In this document: piece by piece, positions 1 to 11,163 of the stretch
Numbering within the stretch: position 1 is the stretch's first letter
Layout: each line of letters begins with the position of its first letter
Origin: Rhodoblastus acidophilus
GTDB taxonomy: Bacteria; Pseudomonadota; Alphaproteobacteria; Rhizobiales; Beijerinckiaceae
Length of the DNA stretch: 64,000 nt
Assembly (NCBI RefSeq): GCF_025961575.1
Contig: NZ_JAOQNX010000008.1
Coordinates: 1 to 64,000 of the forward strand
Direction: 5' to 3'
Translations under genes and position numbers: made by a program
The notes under the pieces: model-generated
The model's input: only the letters and a program-made list of their open reading frames with translations
Databases searched by the model: none
What the model was told of the DNA's origin: nothing

Positions 1-86
1 CGCGAAGGCTCCCGCAGCCGCACGCGGCCTTTCGCGGCGGGCTTGGTCGGATCGACATTGGCAAGGTCATCAAAAAGTTCGCTCAT
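1..86 (-). pseudogene. N-terminal fragment of a probable IS transposase (runs off the window)
   Basis: Only the first 28 codons lie in the window, so whether the gene is intact cannot be judged. The reading frame starts at ATG 86 and reads MSELFDDLANVDP followed by a basic stretch ending RVRLREPS. The RLREP segment resembles the N-terminus of IS1182/IS5-type transposases, but this rests on a very short match. The flanking DNA supports a mobile element: just outside it (from about 158) the genome-wide paired-hairpin repeat begins abruptly and lacks its usual left arm, as if an element had inserted into or deleted that arm. Family assignment is tentative. Confidence 0.35.
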
Positions 87-157
87 GACAACTGCCCCCG
101 GCCTCACAAGCCAATGAATCAGCTGTCATGAGCGTCAGCAATCGAAAAAGTCACAGA

Positions 158-215
158 CTCTCAGGGTGAGGGCTACTCATTGTTCTATATAACAAATCGC
201 TCTTGGTGAGGACGC
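158..215. repeat. Truncated copy of the dispersed paired-hairpin repeat
   Basis: The stretch carries CTCAGGGTGAGGGCTACT, an AT-rich centre and a degenerate TGGTGAGGA...GCTGCGCAGCAG arm. This is the inner part of the repeat seen in fuller form at 3194, 6612, 25284, 26137 and 36611. The outer left arm (CCTTCGAGACG) is missing and is replaced by sequence leading into the IS-like gene at the window edge. Confidence 0.6.
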
Positions 216-299
216 TGCGCAGCAGACTGCTCCCCCTTGGGAGGACGGAGCGGGCTCCCCGGATTTTGCTTTCCGACCGCCGCCGTCCCCCCACCGCAA

Positions 300-1796
300 T
301 CAGTGCATGGTCGGGATCACAAAACTCGCGCCCTCCTTGACGCCGGAGGGCCAGCGCGAGGTCACGGTCTTGGTCTTGGTGTAGAACCGCACGGCGTCCA
401 GGCCATGCTGGTTGAGATCGCCGAACGACGACCGCTTCCAGCCGCCAAAGGTGTAATAGGCGAGCGGCACGGGGATCGGCACGTTGACGCCGACCATGCC
501 GACATTGACGCGCGCAGCGAAGTCGCGGGCGGAATCGCCGTCGCGCGTGTAAATGGCGACGCCATTGCCATATTCATGGTCGTTGCACAGGCGCAGCGCG
601 GTCTCGAAATTGTCCGCGCGGGCGATCGAAAGCACCGGGCCGAAAATCTCTTCCTTGTAGATGCGCATGTCCGGCGTGACTCCGTCGAACAGGCAGCCGC
701 CCAGATAGAACCCGTTCTCGTAGCCCTGCAGCGAGAAGCCGCGTCCATCGACCAAGAGCTTTGCGCCTTCGCTGACGCCGAGATCGACGTAGGAGCGGAC
801 TTTGTCGAGATGCGCTTTGGTGACCAGCGGGCCGTAATCGGCGGAGGCGTCGGTGGACGGGCCGATTTTCAGGGCCTCGACGCGCGGGATGAGTTTTTCG
901 ACCAGGGCGTTGGCCGTGGCCTCGCCGACCGGCACGGCGACGGAAATCGCCATGCAGCGCTCGCCCGCCGAGCCATAGCCGGCGCCGATCAAGGCGTCGA
1001 CGGTCTGGTCGAGGTCGGCGTCGGGCATGATCACCATATGGTTCTTCGCGCCGCCAAAACATTGCACGCGCTTTCCATGGGCGCAGCCGCGGGTGTAAAT
1101 ATATTCGGCGATCGGGGTCGAGCCGACAAAGCCGACGGCGCGGATGTCGGGATCGTCCAGGATGGCGTCAACCGCCTCCTTGTCGCCGTTGACGACATTG
1201 AGGATGCCGGCGGGCAATCCGGCCTCGATCATCAGCTCCGCCAGTTTTAATGGCACGCCGGGGTCGCGCTCGGACGGCTTTAAGATAAATGCGTTGCCGC
1301 AGGCGATGGCCGGACAGAATTTCCACATCGGGATCATCGCCGGGAAATTGAACGGGGTGATGCCCGCCACCACGCCCAGCGGCTGGCGCAGCGAGTAAAG
1401 GTCGATGCCGGGGCCGGCATCCGAAGTATATTCGCCCTTGAGCAGATGCGGGATGCCGATGCTGAATTCGGCCACTTCCAGGCCGCGCTGAATGTCGCCG
1501 CGCGCGTCCGCGACGGTTTTTCCGTGCTCGCGCGCCAGGAGGTCGGCGAGCTGGTCCATGTCGCGATTCAGGAGATCGACGAATTTCATCAGCACGCGAG
1601 CGCGGCGCTGCGGATTGGTCGCGGCCCAGGCCGGCTGCGCGTCGCGGGCGTTTTCGATGGCCGCGCGCACTTCCGCCTTGGAGGCGAGCGGCACGCGCGA
1701 AATGACCTCGCCGGTCATCGGCTGGAACCCGTCGACGAAGCGGCCGGACGTCCCCTTGACGTGCCGGCCGCCGATGAAGTGCGTGACTTCGCGCAT
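300..1796 (-). CDS. mmsA: CoA-acylating methylmalonate-semialdehyde dehydrogenase
   Basis: This 498-residue enzyme of the aldehyde dehydrogenase superfamily oxidises (methyl)malonate semialdehyde to propionyl-CoA or acetyl-CoA with NAD and CoA, the last step of valine and inositol breakdown in the cytoplasm. Visible signs are the family N-terminus (HFIGGRHVKGTSGR), the NAD-fold stretch ITPFNFPAMIPMWKF, and the catalytic Cys in GYGSAGERCMAIS. The start is set at ATG 1796 because GGGAGG lies just upstream; an in-frame extension to 1883 has no family match. It faces away from the acyl-CoA dehydrogenase at 2037, with about 240 bp between them that could hold divergent promoters. Confidence 0.93.
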   Translation of the reverse strand: MREVTHFIGGRHVKGTSGRFVDGFQPMTGEVISRVPLASKAEVRAAIENARDAQPAWAATNPQRRARVLMKFVDLLNRDMDQLADLLAREHGKTVADARGDIQRGLEVAEFSIGIPHLLKGEYTSDAGPGIDLYSLRQPLGVVAGITPFNFPAMIPMWKFCPAIACGNAFILKPSERDPGVPLKLAELMIEAGLPAGILNVVNGDKEAVDAILDDPDIRAVGFVGSTPIAEYIYTRGCAHGKRVQCFGGAKNHMVIMPDADLDQTVDALIGAGYGSAGERCMAISVAVPVGEATANALVEKLIPRVEALKIGPSTDASADYGPLVTKAHLDKVRSYVDLGVSEGAKLLVDGRGFSLQGYENGFYLGGCLFDGVTPDMRIYKEEIFGPVLSIARADNFETALRLCNDHEYGNGVAIYTRDGDSARDFAARVNVGMVGVNVPIPVPLAYYTFGGWKRSSFGDLNQHGLDAVRFYTKTKTVTSRWPSGVKEGASFVIPTMH

Positions 1797-2036
1797 GTTT
1801 CGCCTCCCTTTTTGTTGCTTTCTCGGCGTTCGGGCGTCTTCAGGCAATGCGCGCCGCTGCGGAATCGATGTGCGTAAATCCACGGTCTGAAGCGATTAAG
1901 ACGAAAGTCTTGCCGAAAATACGCAGGCTCAACGTGTGCTGCTGGGCGTTTTCTGCTGAAGAAATCTTGGTAAGTTCCCCTCCCCTCTCCTCGTCTGCGG
2001 GGAGAAGGCGCCACATCGAGCCATTCCTATAGAATA

Positions 2037-3182
2037 ATGCCCCATCTCTTTGCCCTGAACGACGACCACCGCGCCATCACCGACATGGCGCAGACTTTTG
2101 CGCGCGAGAAAATCGCGCCCCATGCGCTGGACTGGGACGAGCGCAAGCATTTTCCCGTCGACGTCTTGCGCGAGGCGGCGGCGCTCGGCATGGGCGGCAT
2201 TTACACGCGGGAGGACATAGGCGGGTCCGGCCTGTCGCGGCTCGACGCGACGCTGATTTTTGAAGCTCTCGCGCGCGGCTGCCCAACCGTCGCCGCCTAT
2301 CTCTCCATCCACAATATGTGCGCCTGGATGATCGACCGGTTCGGCGACGCCGCGCAGCGGGAAAAATGGGGGCCGGCGCTGTGCAGCATGGACCGGCTCG
2401 CCTCCTATTGCCTCACCGAACCCGCGGCGGGCTCGGACGCCGCGGCGATCAAGATGAAGGCGCGGCGCGACGGGGATTTTTATGTGCTCGACGGCGTCAA
2501 ACAATTCATTTCCGGCGCCGGCGTCTCCGACCTCTATGTGATCATGGCGCGCACGTCGGATGAGGGCGCGCGCGGCCTGACCGCCTTTGTCGTCGAAAAA
2601 GACCGGCTCAGTTTTGGCGCCAATGAGAAAAAGATGGGCTGGAACGCCCAGCCGACCCGGCAGGTCATTTGTGAGGATTGCCGCATCCCCGTGGCGAACC
2701 GGCTCGGCGAGGAAGGCCAGGGTTTTAGGATCGCCATGGCCGGGCTCGACGGCGGCCGGCTCAACATCGCCGCCTGTTCGCTCGGCGGCGCGGCGGCGGC
2801 GCTCGACAAGGCCGTGGCCTATATGGGCGAGCGGCAAGCCTTCGGCAAAAAACTCGACACGTTCCAGGCGCTGCAATTCCGTCTCGCCGATATGGCGATC
2901 GATCTGGAGGCGTCGCGCACCTTTTTGTGGCGCGCGGCCAGCGCGCTCGACGCCAAGACGCCCGACGCCACCGCGCTCTGCGCCATGGCGAAAAAATTCG
3001 TCACCGACGCCTGTTTCTCCGTCGCCAATGACGCCCTGCAATTGCACGGCGGCTACGGCTATCTCGCCGATTACGGCATCGAAAAAATCGTGCGCGACCT
3101 GCGCGTGCACCAGATTCTCGAGGGCTCGAACGAAATCATGCGGCTGATCGTCGCCCGGCATTTGATCGAGAGCAGAAGTTAG
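2037..3182 (+). CDS. Acyl-CoA dehydrogenase, probably isobutyryl-CoA dehydrogenase
   Basis: A 381-residue flavoprotein of the acyl-CoA dehydrogenase family. The three domains are in order: helical N-domain, beta-domain with YCLTEPAAGSDAAAI (about residues 123-137), and C-terminal helices with QLHGGYGYLADYGIEK and VHQILEGSNEIMR. The Glu of the LEGSNE motif is the expected catalytic base of short/branched-chain members such as ACAD8. Next to 3-hydroxyisobutyrate dehydrogenase, an enoyl-CoA hydratase and the opposing mmsA, the best substrate guess is isobutyryl-CoA in valine degradation. Electrons would pass to ETF. Substrate is inferred from context. Confidence 0.88.
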   Translation: MPHLFALNDDHRAITDMAQTFAREKIAPHALDWDERKHFPVDVLREAAALGMGGIYTREDIGGSGLSRLDATLIFEALARGCPTVAAYLSIHNMCAWMIDRFGDAAQREKWGPALCSMDRLASYCLTEPAAGSDAAAIKMKARRDGDFYVLDGVKQFISGAGVSDLYVIMARTSDEGARGLTAFVVEKDRLSFGANEKKMGWNAQPTRQVICEDCRIPVANRLGEEGQGFRIAMAGLDGGRLNIAACSLGGAAAALDKAVAYMGERQAFGKKLDTFQALQFRLADMAIDLEASRTFLWRAASALDAKTPDATALCAMAKKFVTDACFSVANDALQLHGGYGYLADYGIEKIVRDLRVHQILEGSNEIMRLIVARHLIESRS

Positions 3183-3193
3183 GTTCGCTCTCA

Positions 3194-3313
3194 TGGCCAT
3201 GGTTCGAGACGCAAGGCTGCGCCTTGCTCCTCACCATGAGGGCGTTCGCTAAAAATAGACCTCATCCTGAGGAGCCGCCGCAGGCGGCGTCTCGAAGGAG
3301 AGGGCGGTCCACG
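3194..3313. repeat. Dispersed paired-hairpin repeat, copy 2
   Basis: The sequence runs GGCCATGGTTCGAGACGC, a small hairpin, CTCCTCACCATGAGGG, an AT-rich centre, CCTCATCCTGAGGAGC, a second hairpin, and GGCGTCTCGAAGG. It is the reverse orientation of the copy at 6612. The two arms are homologous to each other in inverted orientation, so the whole element can fold on itself. It sits between the acyl-CoA dehydrogenase and mmsB, inside a co-directional cluster. Confidence 0.75.
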
Positions 3314-3331
3314 GCAGTCAGGGGGGAAACA

Positions 3332-4222
3332 ATGACAATCGCCTTCATCGGCCTCGGCAATATGGGCGGGCCCATGGCCGCCAATCTGGTCAAAGCTGGC
3401 CATCGCGTGCTCGGCTTCGATTTTTCCAACGCCGCGCTGGACAAGGCGCGGCAGGCCGGCGTGGACATCGCGCCAAGCAGCGCCGAGGCCGCCGCGCAAG
3501 CCGATGTGATCATCACCATGCTGCCGACCGGCCGGCATCTGCTGGCGGCGCTTGAAGCCGAGGACGGCCTTTTGCGCGCGGCTAAAAAGGGCGCGCTGCT
3601 GATCGACTGCTCGACCGTGGACATGGAAAGCGCCCGCACCGCCCACACGCTCGCCGGGCAGCGCCATCTGAAATCGGTGGATGCGCCGGTGTCGGGCGGG
3701 GTGGGCGGCGCCGTGTCCGCGACCCTCACCTTCATGGTCGGCGGCGCCGATGACGCCGTGGCGCTCGCGCAGCCTATCCTCGAAGCCATGGGCAAAAAGA
3801 TCGTGCATTGCGGCGGCGCCGGCGCCGGTCAGGCCGCCAAAATCTGCAACAACATGATTCTTGGCATATCCATGATCGGGGTCTCCGAAGCCTTTATCCT
3901 CGGCGAAAAGCTCGGGCTTACGCATCAGGCCCTGTTCGACGTCGCCTCCACGGCCTCCGGTCAATGCTGGTCGCTGACCAGCTATTGCCCCGTGCCCGGC
4001 CCGGTGCCGACCAGCCCCGCCAACCGCGATTACGCTCCCGGCTTTGCCGCCCCGCTGATGCTGAAAGACCTCAACTTGTCGCAGTCGGCGGCGACGAATT
4101 CCGGCGCGCATACGCCGCTTGGCCGGCGCGCGGCGGAAATTTTCGACGCTTTCGTGAACCACGGAGGCGCGGAAAAGGATTTTTCCGGTATCATCGAATT
4201 TTTACGCGCTGCTGAGGGCTGA
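3332..4222 (+). CDS. mmsB: 3-hydroxyisobutyrate dehydrogenase
   Basis: A 296-residue NAD-dependent beta-hydroxyacid dehydrogenase that oxidises 3-hydroxyisobutyrate to methylmalonate semialdehyde, feeding mmsA. Motifs seen: Rossmann [15 protein letters not shown] at the N-terminus, substrate loop [12 protein letters not shown] (about residue 115), and the catalytic-Lys helix [13 protein letters not shown] (about residue 165). The start ATG 3332 follows a G-rich ribosome site (GGGGGGAAAC). A longer in-frame extension to 3224 merely translates the upstream repeat. It is followed one base later by the enoyl-CoA hydratase, so the two are probably translated together. Confidence 0.93.
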   Translation: MTIAFIGLGNMGGPMAANLVKAGHRVLGFDFSNAALDKARQAGVDIAPSSAEAAAQADVIITMLPTGRHLLAALEAEDGLLRAAKKGALLIDCSTVDMESARTAHTLAGQRHLKSVDAPVSGGVGGAVSATLTFMVGGADDAVALAQPILEAMGKKIVHCGGAGAGQAAKICNNMILGISMIGVSEAFILGEKLGLTHQALFDVASTASGQCWSLTSYCPVPGPVPTSPANRDYAPGFAAPLMLKDLNLSQSAATNSGAHTPLGRRAAEIFDAFVNHGGAEKDFSGIIEFLRAAEG

Positions 4223-4223
4223 C

Positions 4224-5000
4224 ATGGCCGAATATGAAACAATTCTGGTGGAGCGCCGCGACCGCGTGGCGCTGATCGCGCTCAACCGGCCGAAGCAGCT
4301 CAATGCGCTGAACGTGCAGATGGCGCGCGATATCACCGACGCCGCGCGCGAGCTGGATGCGGACGAGAGCATCGGCTGCATCGTCGTGACCGGCGGCGCC
4401 AAAGCTTTTGCGGCGGGCGCCGACATCAAGGAAATGACTGACCTGTCCTACATGGACGCCCACAGGCTGGACTGGTTTCACCTCTGGGATTTGCTGGCGG
4501 GCGTGCGCAAACCGATGATCGCCGCGGTCTCCGGCTATGCGCTGGGCGGCGGCTGCGAACTGGCGATGATTTGCGATTTCATCATCGCCTCGGACAATGC
4601 GAAATTCGGCCAGCCCGAGATCAAGCTTGGCGTCATGCCCGGCATCGGCGGCTCGCAACGCCTGACCCGCGCCGTGGGCAAAGCCAAGGCGATGGACATG
4701 GTGTTGACCGGCCGCATGATGGATGCGGCGGAAGCCGAACGCTCCGGCCTCGTCTCCCGCGTCGTCCCGCCCGAGCGCCTGATGGACGAGACCTTTGAGG
4801 CCGCGACCCTGATCGCCTCGATGTCGCTGCCGTCGACGCGCATGAACAAGGAGGCGGTGAATGTCGCCTTTGAAACGGGTTTGGCGCAGGGCGTGCGCTT
4901 CGAGCGCCGCCTGTTCCAGGCGACTTTCGCCATGAACGACCAGAAGGAGGGCATGACGGCCTTCGTGCAAAAACGTCCGGCGAGCTTTTCTCATGACTGA
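4224..5000 (+). CDS. Enoyl-CoA hydratase/isomerase family protein
   Basis: A 258-residue crotonase-fold enzyme of normal length. It carries the oxyanion-hole stretches [11 protein letters not shown] (about residue 65) and [42 protein letters not shown] (start about residue 97, shown here by its ends). Both catalytic Glu positions of true hydratases, in GGCELA and in FGQPEIKLG, appear to be present, which favours a hydratase over a hydrolase. In this cluster it would hydrate methacrylyl-CoA. No separate 3-hydroxyisobutyryl-CoA hydrolase is seen in the window. Its 3' end overlaps the next gene by 8 bp. Confidence 0.88.
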   Translation: MAEYETILVERRDRVALIALNRPKQLNALNVQMARDITDAARELDADESIGCIVVTGGAKAFAAGADIKEMTDLSYMDAHRLDWFHLWDLLAGVRKPMIAAVSGYALGGGCELAMICDFIIASDNAKFGQPEIKLGVMPGIGGSQRLTRAVGKAKAMDMVLTGRMMDAAEAERSGLVSRVVPPERLMDETFEAATLIASMSLPSTRMNKEAVNVAFETGLAQGVRFERRLFQATFAMNDQKEGMTAFVQKRPASFSHD

Positions 5001-6087
5001 CGTCGACGCCCTGGTGGTCGGCGCGGGCGTGATCGGCCTCGCGGTCGCCCGCGCCCTCGCGCTCACCGGGCGCAGCGTCGTCGTGCTGGAAACGGCGGAT
5101 CGCATCGGCTCGGAAACCTCGTCGCGCAACAGCGAGGTGATCCACGCCGGGCTCTATTATCCGACCGGCAGTTTTAAAGCGAAATTCTGCGTCGCCGGCC
5201 GTAAAAAACTCTACGCTTATTGCGAGAGCCGGGGCGTTGCGTTCAAGCGCTGCGGAAAACTGGTGGTGGCGGCGGACGACGGCGAAATGCCCGGTTTGCA
5301 GGCTTTGGCGGCCAAGGGCGCCGCCAATGGCGTCGACGATTTAGAACTGATTTCGGCGGAAGTGGCGAAAAAGCTGGAGCCGGCGCTGGCCTGCGTCGGC
5401 GCGATCCTCTCCCCCTCCACCGGTATTTTCGACAGCCACGCTTATTTTTTGGCGTTGCAAGGCGATGCGGAGGCGGCGGGGGCGAGTTTCGCCTTCAAGA
5501 CCCCGTTCCTGTCGGCGCGGGTCGAGGACGACGGCATTCTGGTCGAAGCCGGCGGGGCGGAGCCGATGCGGCTTAAAACGGCGCTGCTGGTCAATTGCGC
5601 CGGGCTCTACGCCTCTCGCGTCGCGCAAAAAATCGCAGGCCTCGATCCGACAAAAATTCCGGAGACGCGCTACGCGCGCGGCAATTATTTCACGCTGCCG
5701 GGACGCGCGCCGTTTTCGAGGCTGATCTATCCCATGCCGATGAAACACGGCGTCGGCCTGCACCTCACCTTTGATGTCGGCGGGCAGGCGCGCTTTGGCC
5801 CCGACGTCGAATGGATCGACGACATCAATTACAATGTCGATCCCCGGCGCGCCAAAATGTTCGGCGACGCCATCCGCCGCTACTGGCCGGAAGCTCCGGT
5901 GGAAAAACTCGCCGCCGCCTATTGCGGCATCCGGCCGAAAATCGTGGGACCGGACCAGGATTCGGCGGATTTCCGCATCGATGGTTTTGAGGCGCACGGC
6001 GTTCCCGGGCTGATAAACCTGTTTGGCATCGAAAGCCCCGGCCTCACGTCGTCACTGGCGATTGCGGAGCATGTCGTCAGCCTGTGA
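4993..6087 (+). CDS. FAD-dependent oxidoreductase, L-2-hydroxyglutarate oxidase (LhgO)-like
   Basis: A 364-residue DAO-family flavoprotein. The N-terminus has the dinucleotide-binding [24 protein letters not shown], given here by its key Gly residues and terminal Glu at about residues 11-34, then [15 protein letters not shown], a hallmark of the LhgO/YgaF group. A late [18 protein letters not shown] is the usual C-terminal FAD contact. It would oxidise a 2-hydroxy acid and pass electrons to quinone or oxygen. The 8-bp overlap with the hydratase gene points to coupled translation, but the link to valine breakdown is unclear. Its last 36 bp overlap the opposing PsiE-like gene. Confidence 0.78.
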   Translation: MTDVDALVVGAGVIGLAVARALALTGRSVVVLETADRIGSETSSRNSEVIHAGLYYPTGSFKAKFCVAGRKKLYAYCESRGVAFKRCGKLVVAADDGEMPGLQALAAKGAANGVDDLELISAEVAKKLEPALACVGAILSPSTGIFDSHAYFLALQGDAEAAGASFAFKTPFLSARVEDDGILVEAGGAEPMRLKTALLVNCAGLYASRVAQKIAGLDPTKIPETRYARGNYFTLPGRAPFSRLIYPMPMKHGVGLHLTFDVGGQARFGPDVEWIDDINYNVDPRRAKMFGDAIRRYWPEAPVEKLAAAYCGIRPKIVGPDQDSADFRIDGFEAHGVPGLINLFGIESPGLTSSLAIAEHVVSL

Positions 6088-6567
6088 CGGATGGCTCTCC
6101 GGAGGCTCCATGTTCTGCGCGTAGCGGACGACGAGATACATCAGGCCCAGCAGCACCGCCGCGGCGACCCAGAGCAAAAAGTCTTGAGGGCTCGGCAGGG
6201 TCGATTGCACCGGCATGGTGATCAATTTTCGCACCAGCACGACGATGGCGACTTCCACAAACGTGTCGACGCTCAACTTGTGGCCGCGCATATAGCGGAT
6301 TTCAGCGGTGATCAGCGCCGACACCGTCCACAGCAGCATCAGCGTGCCCAGGCCGTGGAGAAAACCCTGCGCCAGATTGTCGGCGCCGACCGCCGTCCAG
6401 ATGTCCAGGACGAACAGCCAGGTGAACAGCAACACGGCCGCCCCGAGCGCCAGTCCCAGCACGAGATGCGCGAGGCCGTTCAGCCAGGCCATCAGGTCCA
6501 GGACGAAATTGTTGAAGGGACGCAGTCCCTCAGGCAGCTTCAATTCACTGAATTCACGCGGCTCCAT
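6052..6567 (-). CDS. PsiE-like small integral membrane protein
   Basis: A 171-residue protein with four predicted membrane segments: about residues 28-55 (LAHLVLGLALGAAVLLFTWLF), 70-88, 98-118 (FVEVAIVVLVRKLI) and 128-147 (LLWVAAAVLLGLMYLVVRY). The layout, and the RYMRGHKLSVDTFVEVAIV stretch between segments 2 and 3, match the phosphate-starvation-inducible PsiE family, whose function is unknown. It is transcribed convergently to the FAD oxidoreductase and overlaps it by 36 bp. No Pho box was recognised upstream; instead the upstream DNA holds a dispersed repeat. Confidence 0.65.
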   Translation of the reverse strand: MEPREFSELKLPEGLRPFNNFVLDLMAWLNGLAHLVLGLALGAAVLLFTWLFVLDIWTAVGADNLAQGFLHGLGTLMLLWTVSALITAEIRYMRGHKLSVDTFVEVAIVVLVRKLITMPVQSTLPSPQDFLLWVAAAVLLGLMYLVVRYAQNMEPPESHPSQADDMLRNRQ

Positions 6568-6611
6568 CGGCGCCTCTGACGAAAAACGGCGCTCTCGGCG
6601 CCGGCGCGGTT

Positions 6612-6746
6612 CGTGGACCGCCCTCGCCCTTCGAGACGCCGCCTGCCGGCGGCTCCTCAGGGTGAGGGCTACTTGATTATAGAAATTATAGAAACGCCCT
6701 CAAGGTGAGGAGGCTTTAGCGGCCGTCTCGAACCCTGGCCATGCGA
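6612..6746. repeat. Dispersed paired-hairpin repeat, copy 3
   Basis: A full copy of about 135 bp. It contains CCTTCGAGACGCC, a GC hairpin, GGCTCCTCAGGGTGAGGG, an AT-rich centre with two TTATAGAAA-like units, CCCTCAAGGTGAGGAGG, a second hairpin, and CCGTCTCGAACC...GGCCATG. The terminal inverted repeat seen at 25284 (AGCAGGCTGCTGAAAAA) is not present here. Confidence 0.75.
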
Positions 6747-6750
6747 ACGA

Positions 6751-7785
<1,035 letters not shown>

Positions 7786-7844
7786 GATCCTCTCCAGATG
7801 TAAGCCGTTTGCCTACAGCATCGGGAGAGTGAGGGCAATGCGCC

Positions 7845-8927
7845 TTATAGGCCGGACTTCGGTTCTTCTTCCTTCGGCCGTCGCAAATCGTCCCGGAACA
7901 GCGACCAGGCGGAAAAGAACAGCGTGGCGATCAGCGGCCCGATGACGAGGCCGTTCACGCCGAACGAGGCGAGGCCGCCGATCGTCGCCACCAGCACGAT
8001 ATAATCGGGCAGCCTGATCCCCTTGCCCACCAGCAGCGGCCGCAAAAAATTGTCGACGGCGGTGTTGGCGACGCCGCAGACCACGGCGAGGATCACGCCG
8101 CTGGCGACCGAGCCGGTCGCCATCAGATAGATCGCCGCGGGGCCCCAGACCAGCGCCGCGCCGACCGCCGGCAGCAGCGACAGCAGGGTCATCACCGCCG
8201 ACCAGACCAGCACCGAGGGAATGCCGACCACCCAAAACATCAGGCCGCTGATCGCGCCCTGCACCATGGCGACGATGATGCTGCCGAGCACGGTCGATTT
8301 CGCCACCGCCGAGAATTTTTCGATGAAATGGTCGGTGTGCCGGCGCTCGAACGGGCTGGCGCTCTTGATGGTCTCGATGACCTCGGCGCCGTCGCGCACG
8401 AAGAAGAACAGCAGGTAGAGCATTAAGAGGATGTTGACGAGCAGCATGGCCGTCCCCTGCCCGACGTTCAACGCGCCCGTGGCGATGATCTGGCTGAGTT
8501 GGCCGACCAGCGCATTGATGCTCTGTTTCAGGTCGGAGACGTCGATGAAATTGTTGTTGGCGACGAAATCGCGCAGCGAGTCGGGGATCGCCGCCCAGAC
8601 CTGTTCCAGCGTTTTGGCGGGATCGAACTGGCGGTCGCGCGTGGCGACATAAAGGTTCGTCGCCTCGCGCGTCAGCGAGCCCAGGACGATCGAGGCCGGC
8701 AGCAGCAACATGCACACGCAGGTCAGCACCGACAGCGCGGCGGCCGGCGTCTTGCGCCCGTTGAGCATGCGCAAAAAGCCCTTGTTCGCGGAATTCACGA
8801 CAATGGCCAAAATGGCGGCCCAAAGGATCGCGCCGTAAAACGGCAGCAGCAGCCAGACGAAGACGGCGGTTGCGAAAACGACGACAAAGGAAAACGAAAG
8901 TTTCGCACTCAGCGGTGTGGTGGCCAT
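7845..8927 (-). CDS. AI-2E family transporter (PerM/TqsA-like)
   Basis: A 360-residue inner-membrane protein with about eight hydrophobic segments: a tight pair near the N-terminus (residues 9-45), one near 60-80, and a cluster from about 155 to 345. The central soluble part (about 85-150) and the GAEVIETIKSASPFERRHTDHFIEKF stretch (described here by its DHF core) are typical of the family. Members export autoinducer-2 or other small solutes, but substrates are rarely known, so a specific role cannot be read. It lies on its own between asd and the pseudouridine synthase. Confidence 0.85.
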   Translation of the reverse strand: MATTPLSAKLSFSFVVVFATAVFVWLLLPFYGAILWAAILAIVVNSANKGFLRMLNGRKTPAAALSVLTCVCMLLLPASIVLGSLTREATNLYVATRDRQFDPAKTLEQVWAAIPDSLRDFVANNNFIDVSDLKQSINALVGQLSQIIATGALNVGQGTAMLLVNILLMLYLLFFFVRDGAEVIETIKSASPFERRHTDHFIEKFSAVAKSTVLGSIIVAMVQGAISGLMFWVVGIPSVLVWSAVMTLLSLLPAVGAALVWGPAAIYLMATGSVASGVILAVVCGVANTAVDNFLRPLLVGKGIRLPDYIVLVATIGGLASFGVNGLVIGPLIATLFFSAWSLFRDDLRRPKEEEPKSGL

Positions 8928-9027
8928 AACCTGCCCATGTTCAGCCCCAAACGGGCGCCAGTTCTACAGTCATATATGCGGGCGAAACCCGGCGCGCGAG
9001 GCGCAGTTTCTCCGCGCGGAGATAATG

Positions 9028-9795
9028 TCACGCTTCGGGCGGATTCGAGGCGGATTCGTCAGCGCGGCGCAATTGCTCCGCCTCCCGCGCCCGGCGCGCC
9101 GCCAGCACAGCTTCGTCCAGCGCCGGCGTCCAGCCGGAGGCGGCGAGCAAAGCCTTCATGTGATCGGGAACGCAGGCCTCGACCTCGACCGCCGGCTTGT
9201 TGGCGGAAATCGGGATGGAAATGGCGCGGGCGTGCAGGTGCAGGGTTTGATCCGGCGCCGCGACGCCATAGATGGGATCGGCAAAGATCGGAAAATTTTG
9301 CGACGCGCAATGGACGCGCAACTGGTGCGTCCGCCCGGTCAACGGTTTCAGCTCCAGCCAGCAGAAATCGCCGCCGCGCCCCAGGACACGCCAGCGGGTC
9401 TGCGCCGGCTGTCCCGCCGGGTCGACCTTCATCCACCAGCCGCGCGTCGCGTCGAGCCGGCCGAGCGGCAGATCGATAAAGCCTTCGTCCTCGGCGGGGC
9501 CGCCCTGCACGACCGCCCAATAGGTTTTGGCAATGCGGCCCTGCTTGAACAATTTCATCAGTTTTTCGAGCGCCTTGCGGTGGCGTCCGAGCACCAGGCA
9601 CCCGGAAGTGTCCTTGTCGAGCCGATGCGCCAGCGCGGGATCGCGCGGCAGGCCGAAGCGCAGATGTTTGAAGGAATCCTCAAAGGATTCGCCGCCCTTG
9701 GGGCCGCGATGCACGGGCAAGCCGGCGGGCTTGTCCACCACCAGCATCAGCCCGTCGCGATAGAGCAGTCTGGCGGAAATCTCGTCGGCGGTCAT
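9028..9795 (-). CDS. RluA-family pseudouridine synthase
   Basis: A 255-residue enzyme that isomerises specific uridines of rRNA or tRNA to pseudouridine. The catalytic Asp is in AHRLDKDTSGCLVLGR (about residues 55-70). The LVVDKPAGLPVHRG stretch before it and LKPLTGRTHQLRVHCA after it are the other family motifs. There is no N-terminal S4 domain, so it resembles RluA/TruC-type single-domain enzymes. The target base is not predictable from sequence alone. The C-terminal 40 residues are Ala/Arg-rich and variable. Confidence 0.9.
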   Translation of the reverse strand: MTADEISARLLYRDGLMLVVDKPAGLPVHRGPKGGESFEDSFKHLRFGLPRDPALAHRLDKDTSGCLVLGRHRKALEKLMKLFKQGRIAKTYWAVVQGGPAEDEGFIDLPLGRLDATRGWWMKVDPAGQPAQTRWRVLGRGGDFCWLELKPLTGRTHQLRVHCASQNFPIFADPIYGVAAPDQTLHLHARAISIPISANKPAVEVEACVPDHMKALLAASGWTPALDEAVLAARRAREAEQLRRADESASNPPEA

Positions 9796-9898
9796 TTAGT
9801 CGAGGGTTCGGCGTTTAGGGATTGCGCGGCAGGCCATGCCCGCTTATCGCAGATAGCTCTTACGCTGAGAAGGGCTTCGCCTCGGGAGAATTTTACGC

Positions 9899-11158
<1,260 letters not shown>

Positions 11159-11163
11159 ACCGC

